This document shows, in pieces, positions 31,051 through 39,418 of a DNA stretch of 42,224 bases. A program made the position numbers and the translations under genes. How positions within the stretch are numbered: the first letter of the stretch is position 1; the number at the start of each line of letters is the position of its first letter. The stretch is from VRUE01 sp035712345. Lineage in GTDB: Bacteria > Actinomycetota > Thermoleophilia > Solirubrobacterales > 70-9. The notes beneath the pieces are model-generated. The model was not told where the DNA came from, made no database searches, and saw only the letters and a list, made by a program, of their open reading frames with translations. Where the stretch lies: NCBI GenBank assembly GCA_035712345.1, contig DASTAY010000021.1, forward strand, positions 1 to 42,224, read 5' to 3'.

Positions 31051-31578
31051 ATGCAAGCGAGCGAGATCGCAGCGATGGCGGAGAAAGTCGACGTAAGCGC
31101 GGGGGCGCAGGACACGGCAGCCCGGCTGAGCGCGTTGATGCGGCACGTCTTCCTCTATGACCGCGGCAACCAGCTGCGGGTGATCGAGGAGTCCGGCCTC
31201 TCGATGACGCAGTGCAAGGCGCTGCTCGAGCTGGGCGGGATCGGCGAGGGCAACTCGCCGCGGCAGGTCAGCGAACTGGCCGAGACGTTCAGCGTCTCGG
31301 TTCCCTCGATGAGCAGGGCTGTCGACGCCCTGGTCTGCGAAGGGCTCGCCACGCGGGTGGAGGACCCCGAGGACCGGCGCGTGCGCCGGGTCGCGATCAC
31401 CGGCAAGGGCAAGGACCTGGTCGACACGCTGCTCGTCGTCCGCCAGGCGGGCCTAGAGGCCTTCGCCGAGAGCCTCAGCGCCGCCCAGCGGCGCAAGCTC
31501 GACGCCGCGATCGAGGCGCTGATGGACAGGGAGGACATCGCCGAGACCTATGAGCACCTGAAGGGAGTCAAGACTTGA
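31051..31578 (+). CDS. MarR-family transcriptional regulator
   Basis: A 175-aa winged-helix regulator, probably repressing itself and the adjacent exporter until a ligand binds. The helix-turn-helix is around PRQVSELAETFSVSVPSMSRAVDAL, and the wing is RVEDPEDRRVRRVAITGKG. ATG 31051 is chosen; ATG 31075 (MAEKVD) is possible, and the frame is open upstream to a TTG inside the operator, which is unlikely. The stop overlaps the TTG of the MFS gene (TTGA), so they form a regulator-exporter operon. Confidence 0.9.
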   Translation: MQASEIAAMAEKVDVSAGAQDTAARLSALMRHVFLYDRGNQLRVIEESGLSMTQCKALLELGGIGEGNSPRQVSELAETFSVSVPSMSRAVDALVCEGLATRVEDPEDRRVRRVAITGKGKDLVDTLLVVRQAGLEAFAESLSAAQRRKLDAAIEALMDREDIAETYEHLKGVKT

Positions 31579-33071
31579 CCCGTTACAGCCACCTGATCAC
31601 CGACGAGAACCGCAAGTGGTGGACGCTCGGCGCGATGTGCTTCGCGCTGTTCATGATCATGCTCGACAACACGGTCGTGAACGTGGCGCTGCCGTCGATC
31701 CAACGCGACCTCGGCGCCTCGATCTCGGGCCTGGAGTGGACGATCAACGGCTACACGCTGTCGTTCGCCGTGCTGCTGGCGACCGGTGGCCGGCTCGGCG
31801 ACATCTTCGGCCGCCGTCGCATGTTCCTCTTCGGCGTCGTCATCTTTGCCCTCTCCTCGGCCACCGCGGGCTTCGCCCAGGGCCCCACCGACCTGGTGAT
31901 CAGCCGGGTCGTGCAGGGCGTCGGCGCGGCGCTGATGATGCCGGGCACGCTCTCGATCATCACCGACGCCTTCCCCGCCCACGAGCGGGGCAAGGCGATG
32001 GGCACCTGGGCGGGAGTGTCGGCCCTCGCGCTGGCGGTCGGCCCGGTGCTCGGCGGCTTCCTCACCGAGCACGTCAGCTGGCGGGCGATCTTCTACCTCA
32101 ACATCCCGGTGGCAGTCGGCGCGGTCACGGCGACGATCTTCGCCGTACGCGAGTCGCGCGACACCACGGTCGGCCGCGAGGTCGACTACCTCGGCGTGGC
32201 GACGCTGACCGCCAGCCTCACCGCCCTGGTGCTGGCCCTGGTCGAGGGCAACAGCTGGGGTTGGGACTCGCCCGCGATCGTCGGGCTGCTGGCCGGCGCG
32301 GTGATCGGGGCGATCGCCTTCGTCCAGGTCGAGCTTCGCGTCAAGGCGCCGATGGTCGAGTTCCGCTTCTTCAACGAGCGCAACTTCCTCGGCGCCGTGG
32401 TGGTGGCGCTGATCATCACCTTCGCGATGATGGGCGTCTTCTTCTTCCTCGCCCTCTACATGCAGGACATCCTCCGCTACTCGCCGCTCGAGGCGGGGGT
32501 GCGCTTCCTGCCCTCGACCCTGATGATCGTCGGCGTCGCGCCGGTGGCCGGGCGGCTCGCGGATCGCTTCGGGCCGCGCTGGCTGATCGTCGCCGGGTTG
32601 GCGATCCTCACCGCCTCCCTCTACACGTTCACCGGGATCGCGGTCGACTCGGGCTACCTCGACCTGTTGCCGGGCTTCATGCTGCTCGGCATCGGCATCG
32701 CGCTGACGATGTCGCCGATGACGAGCGCGGCGATGAACGCCGTCTCGGTGCAGAAAGCCGGGATCGCCTCGGGCGTGCTCTCGATGTTCCGCATGGTCGG
32801 CGGCAGCCTCGGCGTCGCCGTCAGCGGCGCGATCTTCCAGGCCGCCGCGGGGAGCAGCTTCGAGACTGCCACCCCCCAGCAGTTCGTCGACGGGCTGAGC
32901 AACGCGATGTGGGTCTCGGCCGCGGTCACCGTTGCCGGCGCCCTGATCGCCGCGGTGGCGATCAACGCCAGGCCGAAAGCGGTCAGCGCCGAGGCGGCCG
33001 AGGCCGCCGTCAACCCCGGGGGCTCCGAGCTTGCCGGCGAGGAGGCGGAGCTAGCCGCGGCCAGGTCGTAG
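31575..33071 (+). CDS. DHA2-family MFS drug exporter (EmrB/QacA type)
   Basis: A proton-driven exporter with 14 predicted membrane segments. The 498-aa protein has LDNTVVNVALPSIQRDL (the family motif in TM1), GGRLGDIFGRRRMFLFG (motif A) and GPVLGGFLTEHVSWRAIFYL (motif C). It starts at TTG 31575, overlapping the marR stop, with an AAGGGAG site at 31561-31567. The substrate is unknown. The last 62 bp overlap the end of bioD on the other strand. The final 30 residues are an Ala/Glu-rich cytoplasmic tail. Confidence 0.93.
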   Translation: MTRYSHLITDENRKWWTLGAMCFALFMIMLDNTVVNVALPSIQRDLGASISGLEWTINGYTLSFAVLLATGGRLGDIFGRRRMFLFGVVIFALSSATAGFAQGPTDLVISRVVQGVGAALMMPGTLSIITDAFPAHERGKAMGTWAGVSALALAVGPVLGGFLTEHVSWRAIFYLNIPVAVGAVTATIFAVRESRDTTVGREVDYLGVATLTASLTALVLALVEGNSWGWDSPAIVGLLAGAVIGAIAFVQVELRVKAPMVEFRFFNERNFLGAVVVALIITFAMMGVFFFLALYMQDILRYSPLEAGVRFLPSTLMIVGVAPVAGRLADRFGPRWLIVAGLAILTASLYTFTGIAVDSGYLDLLPGFMLLGIGIALTMSPMTSAAMNAVSVQKAGIASGVLSMFRMVGGSLGVAVSGAIFQAAAGSSFETATPQQFVDGLSNAMWVSAAVTVAGALIAAVAINARPKAVSAEAAEAAVNPGGSELAGEEAELAAARS

Positions 33072-33690
33072 GCGAGGCGAGGTCGAGGCGCGGCAGCGCC
33101 TCGACCTCGACTTCGCCGAGCGCGGCGATCGTCTCGCGGTTGGATTCTTCGATCGGCGACGGCTCCTCCGGCCAGGGCGTGAGCACGGCGGCGGCGACGT
33201 CGAGCCCTGCCGAGCGCGCCGCGGCGAGCGTCAGCAGCGTGTGGTTGATCGTCCCCAGCCCCGGCGAGGCGACGACGACGATCGGCAGTGCGAGGTCGAC
33301 GGCGAGATCGCGAACGAGGTAGTCGGCATTGAGCGGCACGAGCAGCCCGCCGACGCCCTCGCAGACGAGCACGTCGGCGGCCGCCGAGGCGGCGTGCGCC
33401 GCCTCGAGCAGGCGCGCGGGCGCTATCTCCTCTCCCGCCCGCGCCGCCGCCAGGTGCGGTGACATCGGCGGCCCGTAGCGATAGGGCGAGATCTCCGCGT
33501 CGCTCTGCTCCGAGCCCGCCGCCCGGCGCAGCAGCGCGTGATCCGGCTCACCCTCCTCCTCGAGCCCGGTCACCGCGGGCTTGAAGACCGCGACGCGCTG
33601 TCCCTCGCCGGCCAGCGTGTGGGCGATCACGGCGGCCACGACGGTCTTGCCGACCTCGGTCCCGGTCCCGGTGACGAAGACGCCTCTCAA
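33010..33690 (-). CDS. bioD: Dethiobiotin synthetase
   Basis: BioD closes the ureido ring with CO2 and ATP to form dethiobiotin. The start is TTG 33690, overlapping the bioF stop (TTGA), giving 226 aa that begin MRGVFVTGTGTEVGKT with the P-loop GTGTEVGKT. The second conserved block CEGVGGLLVPLN and SPGLGTINHTLLT are present. The C-terminal 20 residues (basic and proline-rich, ending APPPRRQARSPRG) are encoded opposite the MFS gene end and may be dispensable. It is the last gene of bioB-bioF-bioD. Confidence 0.94.
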   Translation of the reverse strand: MRGVFVTGTGTEVGKTVVAAVIAHTLAGEGQRVAVFKPAVTGLEEEGEPDHALLRRAAGSEQSDAEISPYRYGPPMSPHLAAARAGEEIAPARLLEAAHAASAAADVLVCEGVGGLLVPLNADYLVRDLAVDLALPIVVVASPGLGTINHTLLTLAAARSAGLDVAAAVLTPWPEEPSPIEESNRETIAALGEVEVEALPRLDLASPTTWPRLAPPPRRQARSPRG

Positions 33691-34871
33691 GCGGCCAGCG
33701 GGATCGAAGCGGCGATGCCCACTTCGCGCGCCGCCTCGCCGGTCAGGCGCGCCGCCTCGCGCAGCCCGGCCTCCTCGTGGGTTGCCATCACGCTGAAGCG
33801 CAGGCGCGAGGACCCTGGCGGCACCGTGGGCGGGCGGATGCCCTGGGCGAAGACGCCGCGTTCGAGCAGGCGCTCGCAGAGCGCCATCGTCGGGCCGGCC
33901 TCGCCGACCTCGAGCGGCACGATCTGGCTCGTCCCTCCCCCGGGCGAGAGGCCTTCTCTCCGAAGCGCCTCGCGCAGCACCCCGGCGTTCTCCCGCAGGC
34001 GCCGCACGCGCTGTGGCTCGCCCTCGAGGATCTCCAGCGAAGCCAGGGCCGCGGCCAGCACCGGCGGCGGCAGCGCCGTCGAGAAGACGAAGGAGCGCGC
34101 CGTGTTGAGCAGGTACTCGCGCAGCTCGGCGCCGCTGCAGACGTAGGCGCCGTAGGAGCCGAGCGCCTTGCCGAGCGTGCCGACGACGAGGTCGACCTCC
34201 TCGCCGAGGCCGGCAGCGGCGACCGAACCGCGGCCGCCGGGGCCGAGCGCGCCGGTGGCGTGCGCCTCGTCGACCATCAGGCGGCAGCGGTGCTCGCGCG
34301 CCAGGCGCGCCAGGCCCTCGAGCGGGGCAACGTCGCCGTCCATCGAGAAGACGCCGTCGCTGACGATCAGCGAGCCGCGTCCCGCCGCCTCGCGCAGCCC
34401 CCATTCGAGGTGCTCGGCGTCGCCGTGGCGGTAGACGAAGGTCTCGGCTCGCGCCAGCCGGCAGCCATCGACGATGCTGGCGTGGTTGAGCTCGTCGGAG
34501 AAGACGACGCTGCCGCGCCCGGCCAGCGCCGAGATCGCGCCGACGTTCGCCAGGTAGCCCGAGCCGAAGAGCAGCGCCGCCTCGTAGCCCTTGAACTCCG
34601 CCAGGCGCTGCTCCAGCCGCCGGTGCGGCGCCATGTTGCCGGAGATCAGCCGCGCGGCGCCGGCGCCGGCGCCCCAGTCGAGCGCCGCCTCGGCGGCGGC
34701 TTCGCGCACCCGCGGGTGGCCGGCCAGGCCGAGGTAGTCGTTCGAGCAGAGCAGCAGCACCGGCTCCCCGTCGAGCTGGACGCGCGGGCCCTGGGCCCCT
34801 TCGACCAGGCGCAGCCGGCGGTGGAGCCCGCTCTCGCGAAGCTCCTCCAACCGCTCGGCGACGTCGCTCAT
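33687..34871 (-). CDS. bioF: 8-amino-7-oxononanoate synthase
   Basis: BioF condenses pimeloyl-ACP or pimeloyl-CoA with alanine. The 394-aa PLP enzyme has the alpha-oxoamine synthase pattern: LLCSNDYLGLAGHPRVREA, SGNMAPHRRLEQRLAEF, FSDELNHASIVDG, VDEAHATGALGPGGRG and the PLP lysine in VGTLGKALGSYGAYV. ATG 34871 overlaps the bioB stop (ATGA). Translation of bioB, bioF and bioD is thus coupled throughout. Confidence 0.95.
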   Translation of the reverse strand: MSDVAERLEELRESGLHRRLRLVEGAQGPRVQLDGEPVLLLCSNDYLGLAGHPRVREAAAEAALDWGAGAGAARLISGNMAPHRRLEQRLAEFKGYEAALLFGSGYLANVGAISALAGRGSVVFSDELNHASIVDGCRLARAETFVYRHGDAEHLEWGLREAAGRGSLIVSDGVFSMDGDVAPLEGLARLAREHRCRLMVDEAHATGALGPGGRGSVAAAGLGEEVDLVVGTLGKALGSYGAYVCSGAELREYLLNTARSFVFSTALPPPVLAAALASLEILEGEPQRVRRLRENAGVLREALRREGLSPGGGTSQIVPLEVGEAGPTMALCERLLERGVFAQGIRPPTVPPGSSRLRFSVMATHEEAGLREAARLTGEAAREVGIAASIPLAA

Positions 34872-36001
34872 GCCGCTGTCTGGCGCGCCGGGTAGGGCGG
34901 GGGCTTCTTGGTCTTCTTGATCACCCGCAGCTGCGTCGAGGGATCCCAGAAGTTCGCTTCGTCCTGGCTGTCGATCAGCTCGTCGATCGGCGTCGCCGGG
35001 GTCTCGCCCTCGAGCCAGCCGGAGCGGTTGTCGGGCCGCGGGTCGGCGCCGTTGTCCGGCTGGCGGGACACGTTCAGCCCCAGCTCCTCGAACATCGCCC
35101 GATCGTCCTCGGGCTCGGCCCCGAGCGTGGTCAGGAAGTTGCCCATCATCACCCCGTTGAGCCCGGCCTTGACCGCGAGCGGCTGCAGCTCGCCGAGGTT
35201 CTCGACGCGGCCGCCGCAGAGGCGGAAGAGGGCGCTCGGGATGATCAGGCGGAAGATCGCCACCCACTTGACGACCTCCCACGGGTCCATCAGGGGGCGG
35301 TCGCCGAACTTGGTCCCGTCGCGCGGGTTGAGCAGGTTGATCGGCACCGAGGTCGGCTCCAGCTCGGAGAGCTCGAAGGCCATCTCGACCCGCTGCCGCG
35401 GCGACTCGCCGAGGTTGAGGATGCCGCCGACGCAGGTCTCCAGGCCCGCCTCCTTGACCGCGTCGATCGTCCGCAGGCGGCCCTCGTAGCGGACCGTGGT
35501 CGAGACCTCCGGGTAGTAGGAGCGCGAGGACTCGACGTTGTGGTGGACGCGCTGGATCCCGGCCTCGCGCAGCTGCTTGGCGCGTTCGGCCGACATGTGA
35601 CCGATCGAGGCGCAGCGCTTCAGGTTGGTGTTCTCGGCGACCAGCTTCGCGCCCTCGAGGATCTTCTTGAAGTCCTTCTTCGAGAGGCCCTGGCCCTGGG
35701 TGACCATGCAGAAGCGATGCGCCCCCGCCGCCTCGGCGGCGCGCGCGTGCTCGAGGATCTGCTCGGGCTCCATCATCGCGTGCATCGGCGTGTCGGCCTC
35801 GGCGTAGCGCGACTGGGCGCAGAAGCCGCAGTCCTCGGCGCAACCGCCCGACTTGGCGTTGACCAGCGAGCACATGTCGGTCGAGTCGCCGAAGTTCTCC
35901 TGGCGCACGGCCCAGGCGCGCTCGACCAGCTCGCCGATCTCCTCGTGGTCGCTCAGCTCGCCGAGCGCCAGCGCTTCCTCGAATGTGACCAGGGGCGGCA
36001 T
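34868..36001 (-). CDS. bioB: Biotin synthase
   Basis: BioB is a radical SAM enzyme that inserts sulfur into dethiobiotin. The 377-aa protein has the 4Fe-4S cysteines Cys54, Cys58 and Cys61 (GGCAEDCGFCAQSRY), the HHNVESSR block and the NLNLRDGT-like region LNPRDGTKFGDRP. The C-terminus is longer than in E. coli BioB (346 aa). A TAGCCT box (36016-36011) ends 9 nt before ATG 36001, so the operon mRNA is probably leaderless, leaving no space for a riboswitch. It is divergent from the GH3 gene, with 47 nt between starts. Confidence 0.96.
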   Translation of the reverse strand: MPPLVTFEEALALGELSDHEEIGELVERAWAVRQENFGDSTDMCSLVNAKSGGCAEDCGFCAQSRYAEADTPMHAMMEPEQILEHARAAEAAGAHRFCMVTQGQGLSKKDFKKILEGAKLVAENTNLKRCASIGHMSAERAKQLREAGIQRVHHNVESSRSYYPEVSTTVRYEGRLRTIDAVKEAGLETCVGGILNLGESPRQRVEMAFELSELEPTSVPINLLNPRDGTKFGDRPLMDPWEVVKWVAIFRLIIPSALFRLCGGRVENLGELQPLAVKAGLNGVMMGNFLTTLGAEPEDDRAMFEELGLNVSRQPDNGADPRPDNRSGWLEGETPATPIDELIDSQDEANFWDPSTQLRVIKKTKKPPPYPARQTAA

Positions 36002-36048
36002 TCGGGCGCAAGGCTAGGAGTCGCCCCGGACGCCTATGGTCCCTCGAC

Positions 36049-37167
36049 GTGGCGGCGGCGACGATCAGGCGCAGGCGGCTTGCGGTGGCTGCGGCGTGCG
36101 GTCTCGCGCTGGGCGCTTTTGCCTTTGGCGTGACGCTCGGGGACGGCGCCGAGTCGCGTCCCAGTGCGGTCAGTGGGCTGACCCCGAGCCAGCTCGCCGG
36201 GGAGCGGATCGTGCTCGGGTTCTCGGGTACGAGCCCGCCGGCCGAGGTCAAGCGGGCGATCCACGCCGGCGGGGCGGCGGGGGTCGTGCTCTTCGCGGAC
36301 AACCTTCCCAACAGAGCCGCCGGGCAGCGGTTGATCGCCGATCTGCAGGCGATCCCGCGCCCGCCCGGCTTGCGCGATCCGCTGCTGGTGATGACCGACC
36401 AGGAGGGGGGCCTGGTGAAGCGGATCGGCGGCGCGCCGAGCGTCTCCGCGCAGGCGATGGGCGCCCGCGGCGCGGGCTTTAGCCATGCCCAGGGAGCCCG
36501 CACCGCGGCCAACCTGCGCAACCTCGGGGTCAACGTCGACCTCGCGCCCGTGCTCGACGTCGCCCGTCCCGGCGGCACGATCGCCGAAACCGAACGGGGC
36601 TTCGGCTCGACCGCCGCCGCCGTCGCGGCGACCGCCGTGCCGTTCGCCTCGGGGCTGCAATCGGGCGGGGTCGCCGCGACCGGCAAGCACTTCCCCGGGC
36701 TCGGCTCGGCCCGCCTCAACACCGACGACGCGGTGCAGCGCATCGGCCTCTCCGAGCAGACGCTGCGTCAGGTCGACGAGGCGCCCTATCGGCCTTACGT
36801 CGAAGCCGGCGGCGAGCTGGTCATGCTGAGCACGGCGATCTACCCGGCCTTCTCGAACCGTCCCGCCGCCTTCTCCGCTGCGATCGCGACCGCCGAGTTG
36901 CGCCGGCGCCTCGGCTTCGAAGGCGTCTCGATCACCGACGCGCTCGACAGCGTCGCCGTCCATGCCTTCGGCGGCACCCCCAAGGCCGCCCGCGCCGCAG
37001 CCGCCGCCGGCGCCGACCTCCTCCTCTACACCGACCCCGCCGAAGCCACGCAAGCCCACCGCGCCCTCGTCCGGAGCCTCAGGTCAGGCGCCCTCCGCAG
37101 AAGCTCCTTCGAAGACTCGGCGACCCGCGTCCTGAAGCTCCGCCACCGACTCGCCGCGGGCGGCTGA
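36049..37167 (+). CDS. Glycoside hydrolase family 3 protein (NagZ-like), exported
   Basis: GH3 beta-N-acetylglucosaminidases act on peptidoglycan fragments. The 372-aa protein has an N-terminal signal or anchor sequence (RRRRLAVAAACGLALGAFAFG), the GH3 N-terminal barrel with MTDQEGGLVKRIGG, NLGVNVDLAPVLDVA and ATGKHFPGLGS, and the nucleophile region GVSITDALDS. The Asp-His dyad of NagZ (DSH in the catalytic loop) is replaced by NTDDAV, so the acid/base may differ. GTG 36049 follows a TATGGT box by 8 nt. The stop is 16 nt before a nested-hairpin element. Confidence 0.88.
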   Translation: MAAATIRRRRLAVAAACGLALGAFAFGVTLGDGAESRPSAVSGLTPSQLAGERIVLGFSGTSPPAEVKRAIHAGGAAGVVLFADNLPNRAAGQRLIADLQAIPRPPGLRDPLLVMTDQEGGLVKRIGGAPSVSAQAMGARGAGFSHAQGARTAANLRNLGVNVDLAPVLDVARPGGTIAETERGFGSTAAAVAATAVPFASGLQSGGVAATGKHFPGLGSARLNTDDAVQRIGLSEQTLRQVDEAPYRPYVEAGGELVMLSTAIYPAFSNRPAAFSAAIATAELRRRLGFEGVSITDALDSVAVHAFGGTPKAARAAAAAGADLLLYTDPAEATQAHRALVRSLRSGALRRSSFEDSATRVLKLRHRLAAGG

Positions 37168-37183
37168 CGACGCTTCGCAAAAA

Positions 37184-37292
37184 GGGGATTCCGGCAGGGC
37201 CGAAACGTCTTGTACTTTTTCGTTGACTGCTTCGGGCGGCAGCTGACACCGATTCACCGAAAAAGTTAAGTGGAGGCCCTGCCGGAATCCCC
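37184..37292 (+). repeat. Nested-hairpin element E4, between the GH3 and GGDEF genes
   Basis: Outer arms 37184-37201 and 37275-37292 pair perfectly over 18 bp. The inner stem 37214-37222 (ACTTTTTCG) pairs with 37258-37266 (CGAAAAAGT). Spacing is: arm, 14 nt, TTTTTCG, 35 nt, CGAAAAA, 10 nt, arm, close to elements 2922-3047 and 6697-6826. The loop shares CGGGCGGCAGCT with element 6697-6826. The outer arms are unrelated in sequence to those of the other copies. The right arm and inner stem cover the stop codon and last codons of the diguanylate cyclase gene. Confidence 0.85.
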
Positions 37293-38759
37293 CATCGCCA
37301 CGGTTTGTCCGGCCACCCGCACCGAGTCGCGCCCCGCCCGCTTGGCCTCGTACATCGCATTGTCAGCCGCCGAGAGCACCGCTTCGTAGCTCTCCGCCCG
37401 CGGCCCGAAGGTCGCGATCCCGATGCTGGCGGTGATCGGCGGGGCCGCCTCTCCGGCCGGGGTGTGCATGCGGATCGCTTTGGCGATCGCGTCGGCGACG
37501 TCCTCCGCCTCGTCGAGGTCGCAGCGCGGTAGGACGGCCGCGAACTCGTCCCCACCGAGGCGGGCGACGACGTCGGTGGCCCGCGTCCGCCCCCGCAGCA
37601 CCTCGGCGATGTCGGCGATGACGCGGTCCCCCGCCGGGTGGCCGAGTGTGTCGTTGACCTGCTTGAAATGGTCGAGGTCGAGCATCAGGACCGCGCCGAC
37701 GGTGTCCTCGCGGCGGCTGCGCGCCAGCTCGCCACGCAGGTCTTCCTCGAAGCGCCGCCGGTTCTTCAGCCCGGTCAGCGGGTCCTGGCTTGCCTGCAGC
37801 CGCAGTTCCTGCATGCGCTCGGTGCGGCTCCAGGTCAGGACCAGAGCCCCTAGCAGTGCGGCGAGGCAGATGCCGACCACGGCAATCAGGATCGGCAGGC
37901 TGACACCGGGCCGGCTGGGGTCGCGGACGACCAGCAGCCAGGTGCGATCGGCGATGCGCAGGGCGGCGGTGCTCGATTCGTCCCGAGCCAGGTGCCGGCC
38001 GGCCACCCTCTTGCCTTCCTCGACCAGCTCCACCGCGACGTCACCGGGCAGGGTCGAGGTCGCGGCCGCGGTCAGGTCGGGGACGTGGAAGGAGCCGATC
38101 GCAAAGCCGAGCAGGGCGGCACGGCGCTCGGCGACCGTGGCGATCGGCGCGCCGTCGCGGTAGACGGGGCGGAAGACGTTGATCCCGGTGCCGCCGATCG
38201 GCAGGTGCATGACCTTGGTCGCCGTCGCCCGGCCGCTGTCGCGCGCTTCGAGCAGATACGGGGCTCGATTCGGGTCCGAGCCCAGGTCGTATCCGAGCGG
38301 TGGCGTGAGGCCGTTGGACGACTTTCCGTAGACGAGCGGGAAGTATTGGTGGCGCGTCCCCTCGGGACGGAATCCGAGCCCGGTGCGTTCGGTGATCGGA
38401 TAGCCGTGGGCCCGCTGGAACGGCGCCCTATGCGAGCCCGGCACCGCGAGGATCAGCCCCGTTCCGGAAAGCGCGCCTGCCTGCAGCAGCGAGCGGGCGA
38501 TCACTTCGAACTTGTGGTGGGTGAGCCGGTCGACCGCCTCGTAGAAGGCGACGGCGCTGGAGAGCTGTCCGACCGAGAGGGCGGCGAGCGCTTCGGTCTG
38601 GCGGGCCGAGCGCACCGCCTCGCTGTGCTGGGTCTGCTCGAAGTTGTCCACTTCGCGGCCGTGCACGACGAGCGCCAGCGCCACCGAGCCGGCGGCGATC
38701 GCGACGACCACCGCGTATCCGAGCCAGAAGCGAAGCCGCATGCCCTTGTTTTCGACCAA
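37266..38759 (-). CDS. Membrane-bound diguanylate cyclase (GGDEF) with an extracytoplasmic sensor domain
   Basis: Makes the second messenger c-di-GMP. The 497-aa protein has a first membrane segment (FWLGYAVVVAIAAGSVALALVV), an extracytoplasmic CHASE-like region of about 250 residues (LTHHKFEVIARSLLQAGAL, GTGINVFRPVYRDG), a second segment (LPILIAVVGICLAALLGALVL) and the GGDEF domain. The active site is RLGGDEFAAVLP, and RATD five residues upstream is the product-inhibition I-site, so it should be active and feedback-inhibited. TTG 38759 has a GAGGGG site 5 nt upstream; ATG 38741 is the alternative. The last nine codons lie in the arm of element 37184-37292. Confidence 0.92.
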   Translation of the reverse strand: MVENKGMRLRFWLGYAVVVAIAAGSVALALVVHGREVDNFEQTQHSEAVRSARQTEALAALSVGQLSSAVAFYEAVDRLTHHKFEVIARSLLQAGALSGTGLILAVPGSHRAPFQRAHGYPITERTGLGFRPEGTRHQYFPLVYGKSSNGLTPPLGYDLGSDPNRAPYLLEARDSGRATATKVMHLPIGGTGINVFRPVYRDGAPIATVAERRAALLGFAIGSFHVPDLTAAATSTLPGDVAVELVEEGKRVAGRHLARDESSTAALRIADRTWLLVVRDPSRPGVSLPILIAVVGICLAALLGALVLTWSRTERMQELRLQASQDPLTGLKNRRRFEEDLRGELARSRREDTVGAVLMLDLDHFKQVNDTLGHPAGDRVIADIAEVLRGRTRATDVVARLGGDEFAAVLPRCDLDEAEDVADAIAKAIRMHTPAGEAAPPITASIGIATFGPRAESYEAVLSAADNAMYEAKRAGRDSVRVAGQTVAMGDSGRAST

Positions 38760-38773
38760 AGTCGCCCCTCGCC

Positions 38774-39418
38774 TTACTCGGCAGGAACGCTTGCGAGGGA
38801 CTCCCAGAGGTAGAGAGACGCGAGGCTGCGGTATGGCCGCCAGGCCTCGCCGATCTCCAGCACCTTGCCCGGCGGCGGCATCTCGTCCAGCTCGTACTCG
38901 ATCTGGATGGCCTTGCGGATGCCGAGGTCGCCGCCGGAGAGCACGTCGGGACGTTCCAGGTGGAAGAGCAGGAACATCTCCGCGGTCCACTGGCCGAGCC
39001 CGCGCACGGCGACGATCTCCGCGACCACCTCCTCGTCGTCGAGCTCGCCGAGCCGGTCGAGCTCCAGCTCGCCGCTGAGCACGTGGGCGGCGAGGTCGCG
39101 CACGTACTCGACCTTGCGGCCGGAGAGGCCGCAGGCCCGCAGCTCCTCCTCCTTTGCCTCGAGCAGCTGCTCCGGCGAGGGGGTGGTGCCGCCGAAGAGA
39201 TCGAGGACGCGTCCGAAGATCGTCCGCGCCGCTTTGGTCGAGAGCTGCTGGCCGACGATCGCCCGCAGCAACGCCCCGTAGGCATCGGCCGGTTTCTCCT
39301 CGCTGCGCCTGCGCAGCCGCGTCTCCAGATCGATCTCGCCGACCCGCTCGATCAGCTCGGCCATCGCCGGGTCGGAGGCGGCCAGCGCAGCCCGGGCCTT
39401 GGTCCCCTTCCGGCTCAC
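38774..39418 (-). CDS. DNA-3-methyladenine glycosylase (AlkA-like, HhH-GPD)
   Basis: Removes alkylated bases from DNA to start base-excision repair. The 214-aa protein has the HhH-GPD pattern: LLRAIVGQQLSTKAARTI, LRACGLSGRKVEYVRDLA, the helix-hairpin-helix VRGLGQWTAEMFLLF, and the catalytic aspartate Asp164 in SGGDLGIRKA. No iron-sulfur cysteines are seen, as in AlkA. GTG 39418 overlaps the upstream stop (GTGA), so it is coupled to the enoyl-CoA hydratase gene, an unexpected partner. Confidence 0.92.
   Translation of the reverse strand: MSRKGTKARAALAASDPAMAELIERVGEIDLETRLRRRSEEKPADAYGALLRAIVGQQLSTKAARTIFGRVLDLFGGTTPSPEQLLEAKEEELRACGLSGRKVEYVRDLAAHVLSGELELDRLGELDDEEVVAEIVAVRGLGQWTAEMFLLFHLERPDVLSGGDLGIRKAIQIEYELDEMPPPGKVLEIGEAWRPYRSLASLYLWESLASVPAE

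Noticed and set aside
35990..36060. A riboswitch or long leader before bioB
   Set aside because: Only 47 nt separate the bioB and GH3 start codons, and both have -10 boxes within it, so there is no room.
2922..37292. Nested-hairpin elements as insertion sequences or MITEs
   Set aside because: No transposase or target duplications are visible, and the arms differ between copies; MITE ends would be conserved.
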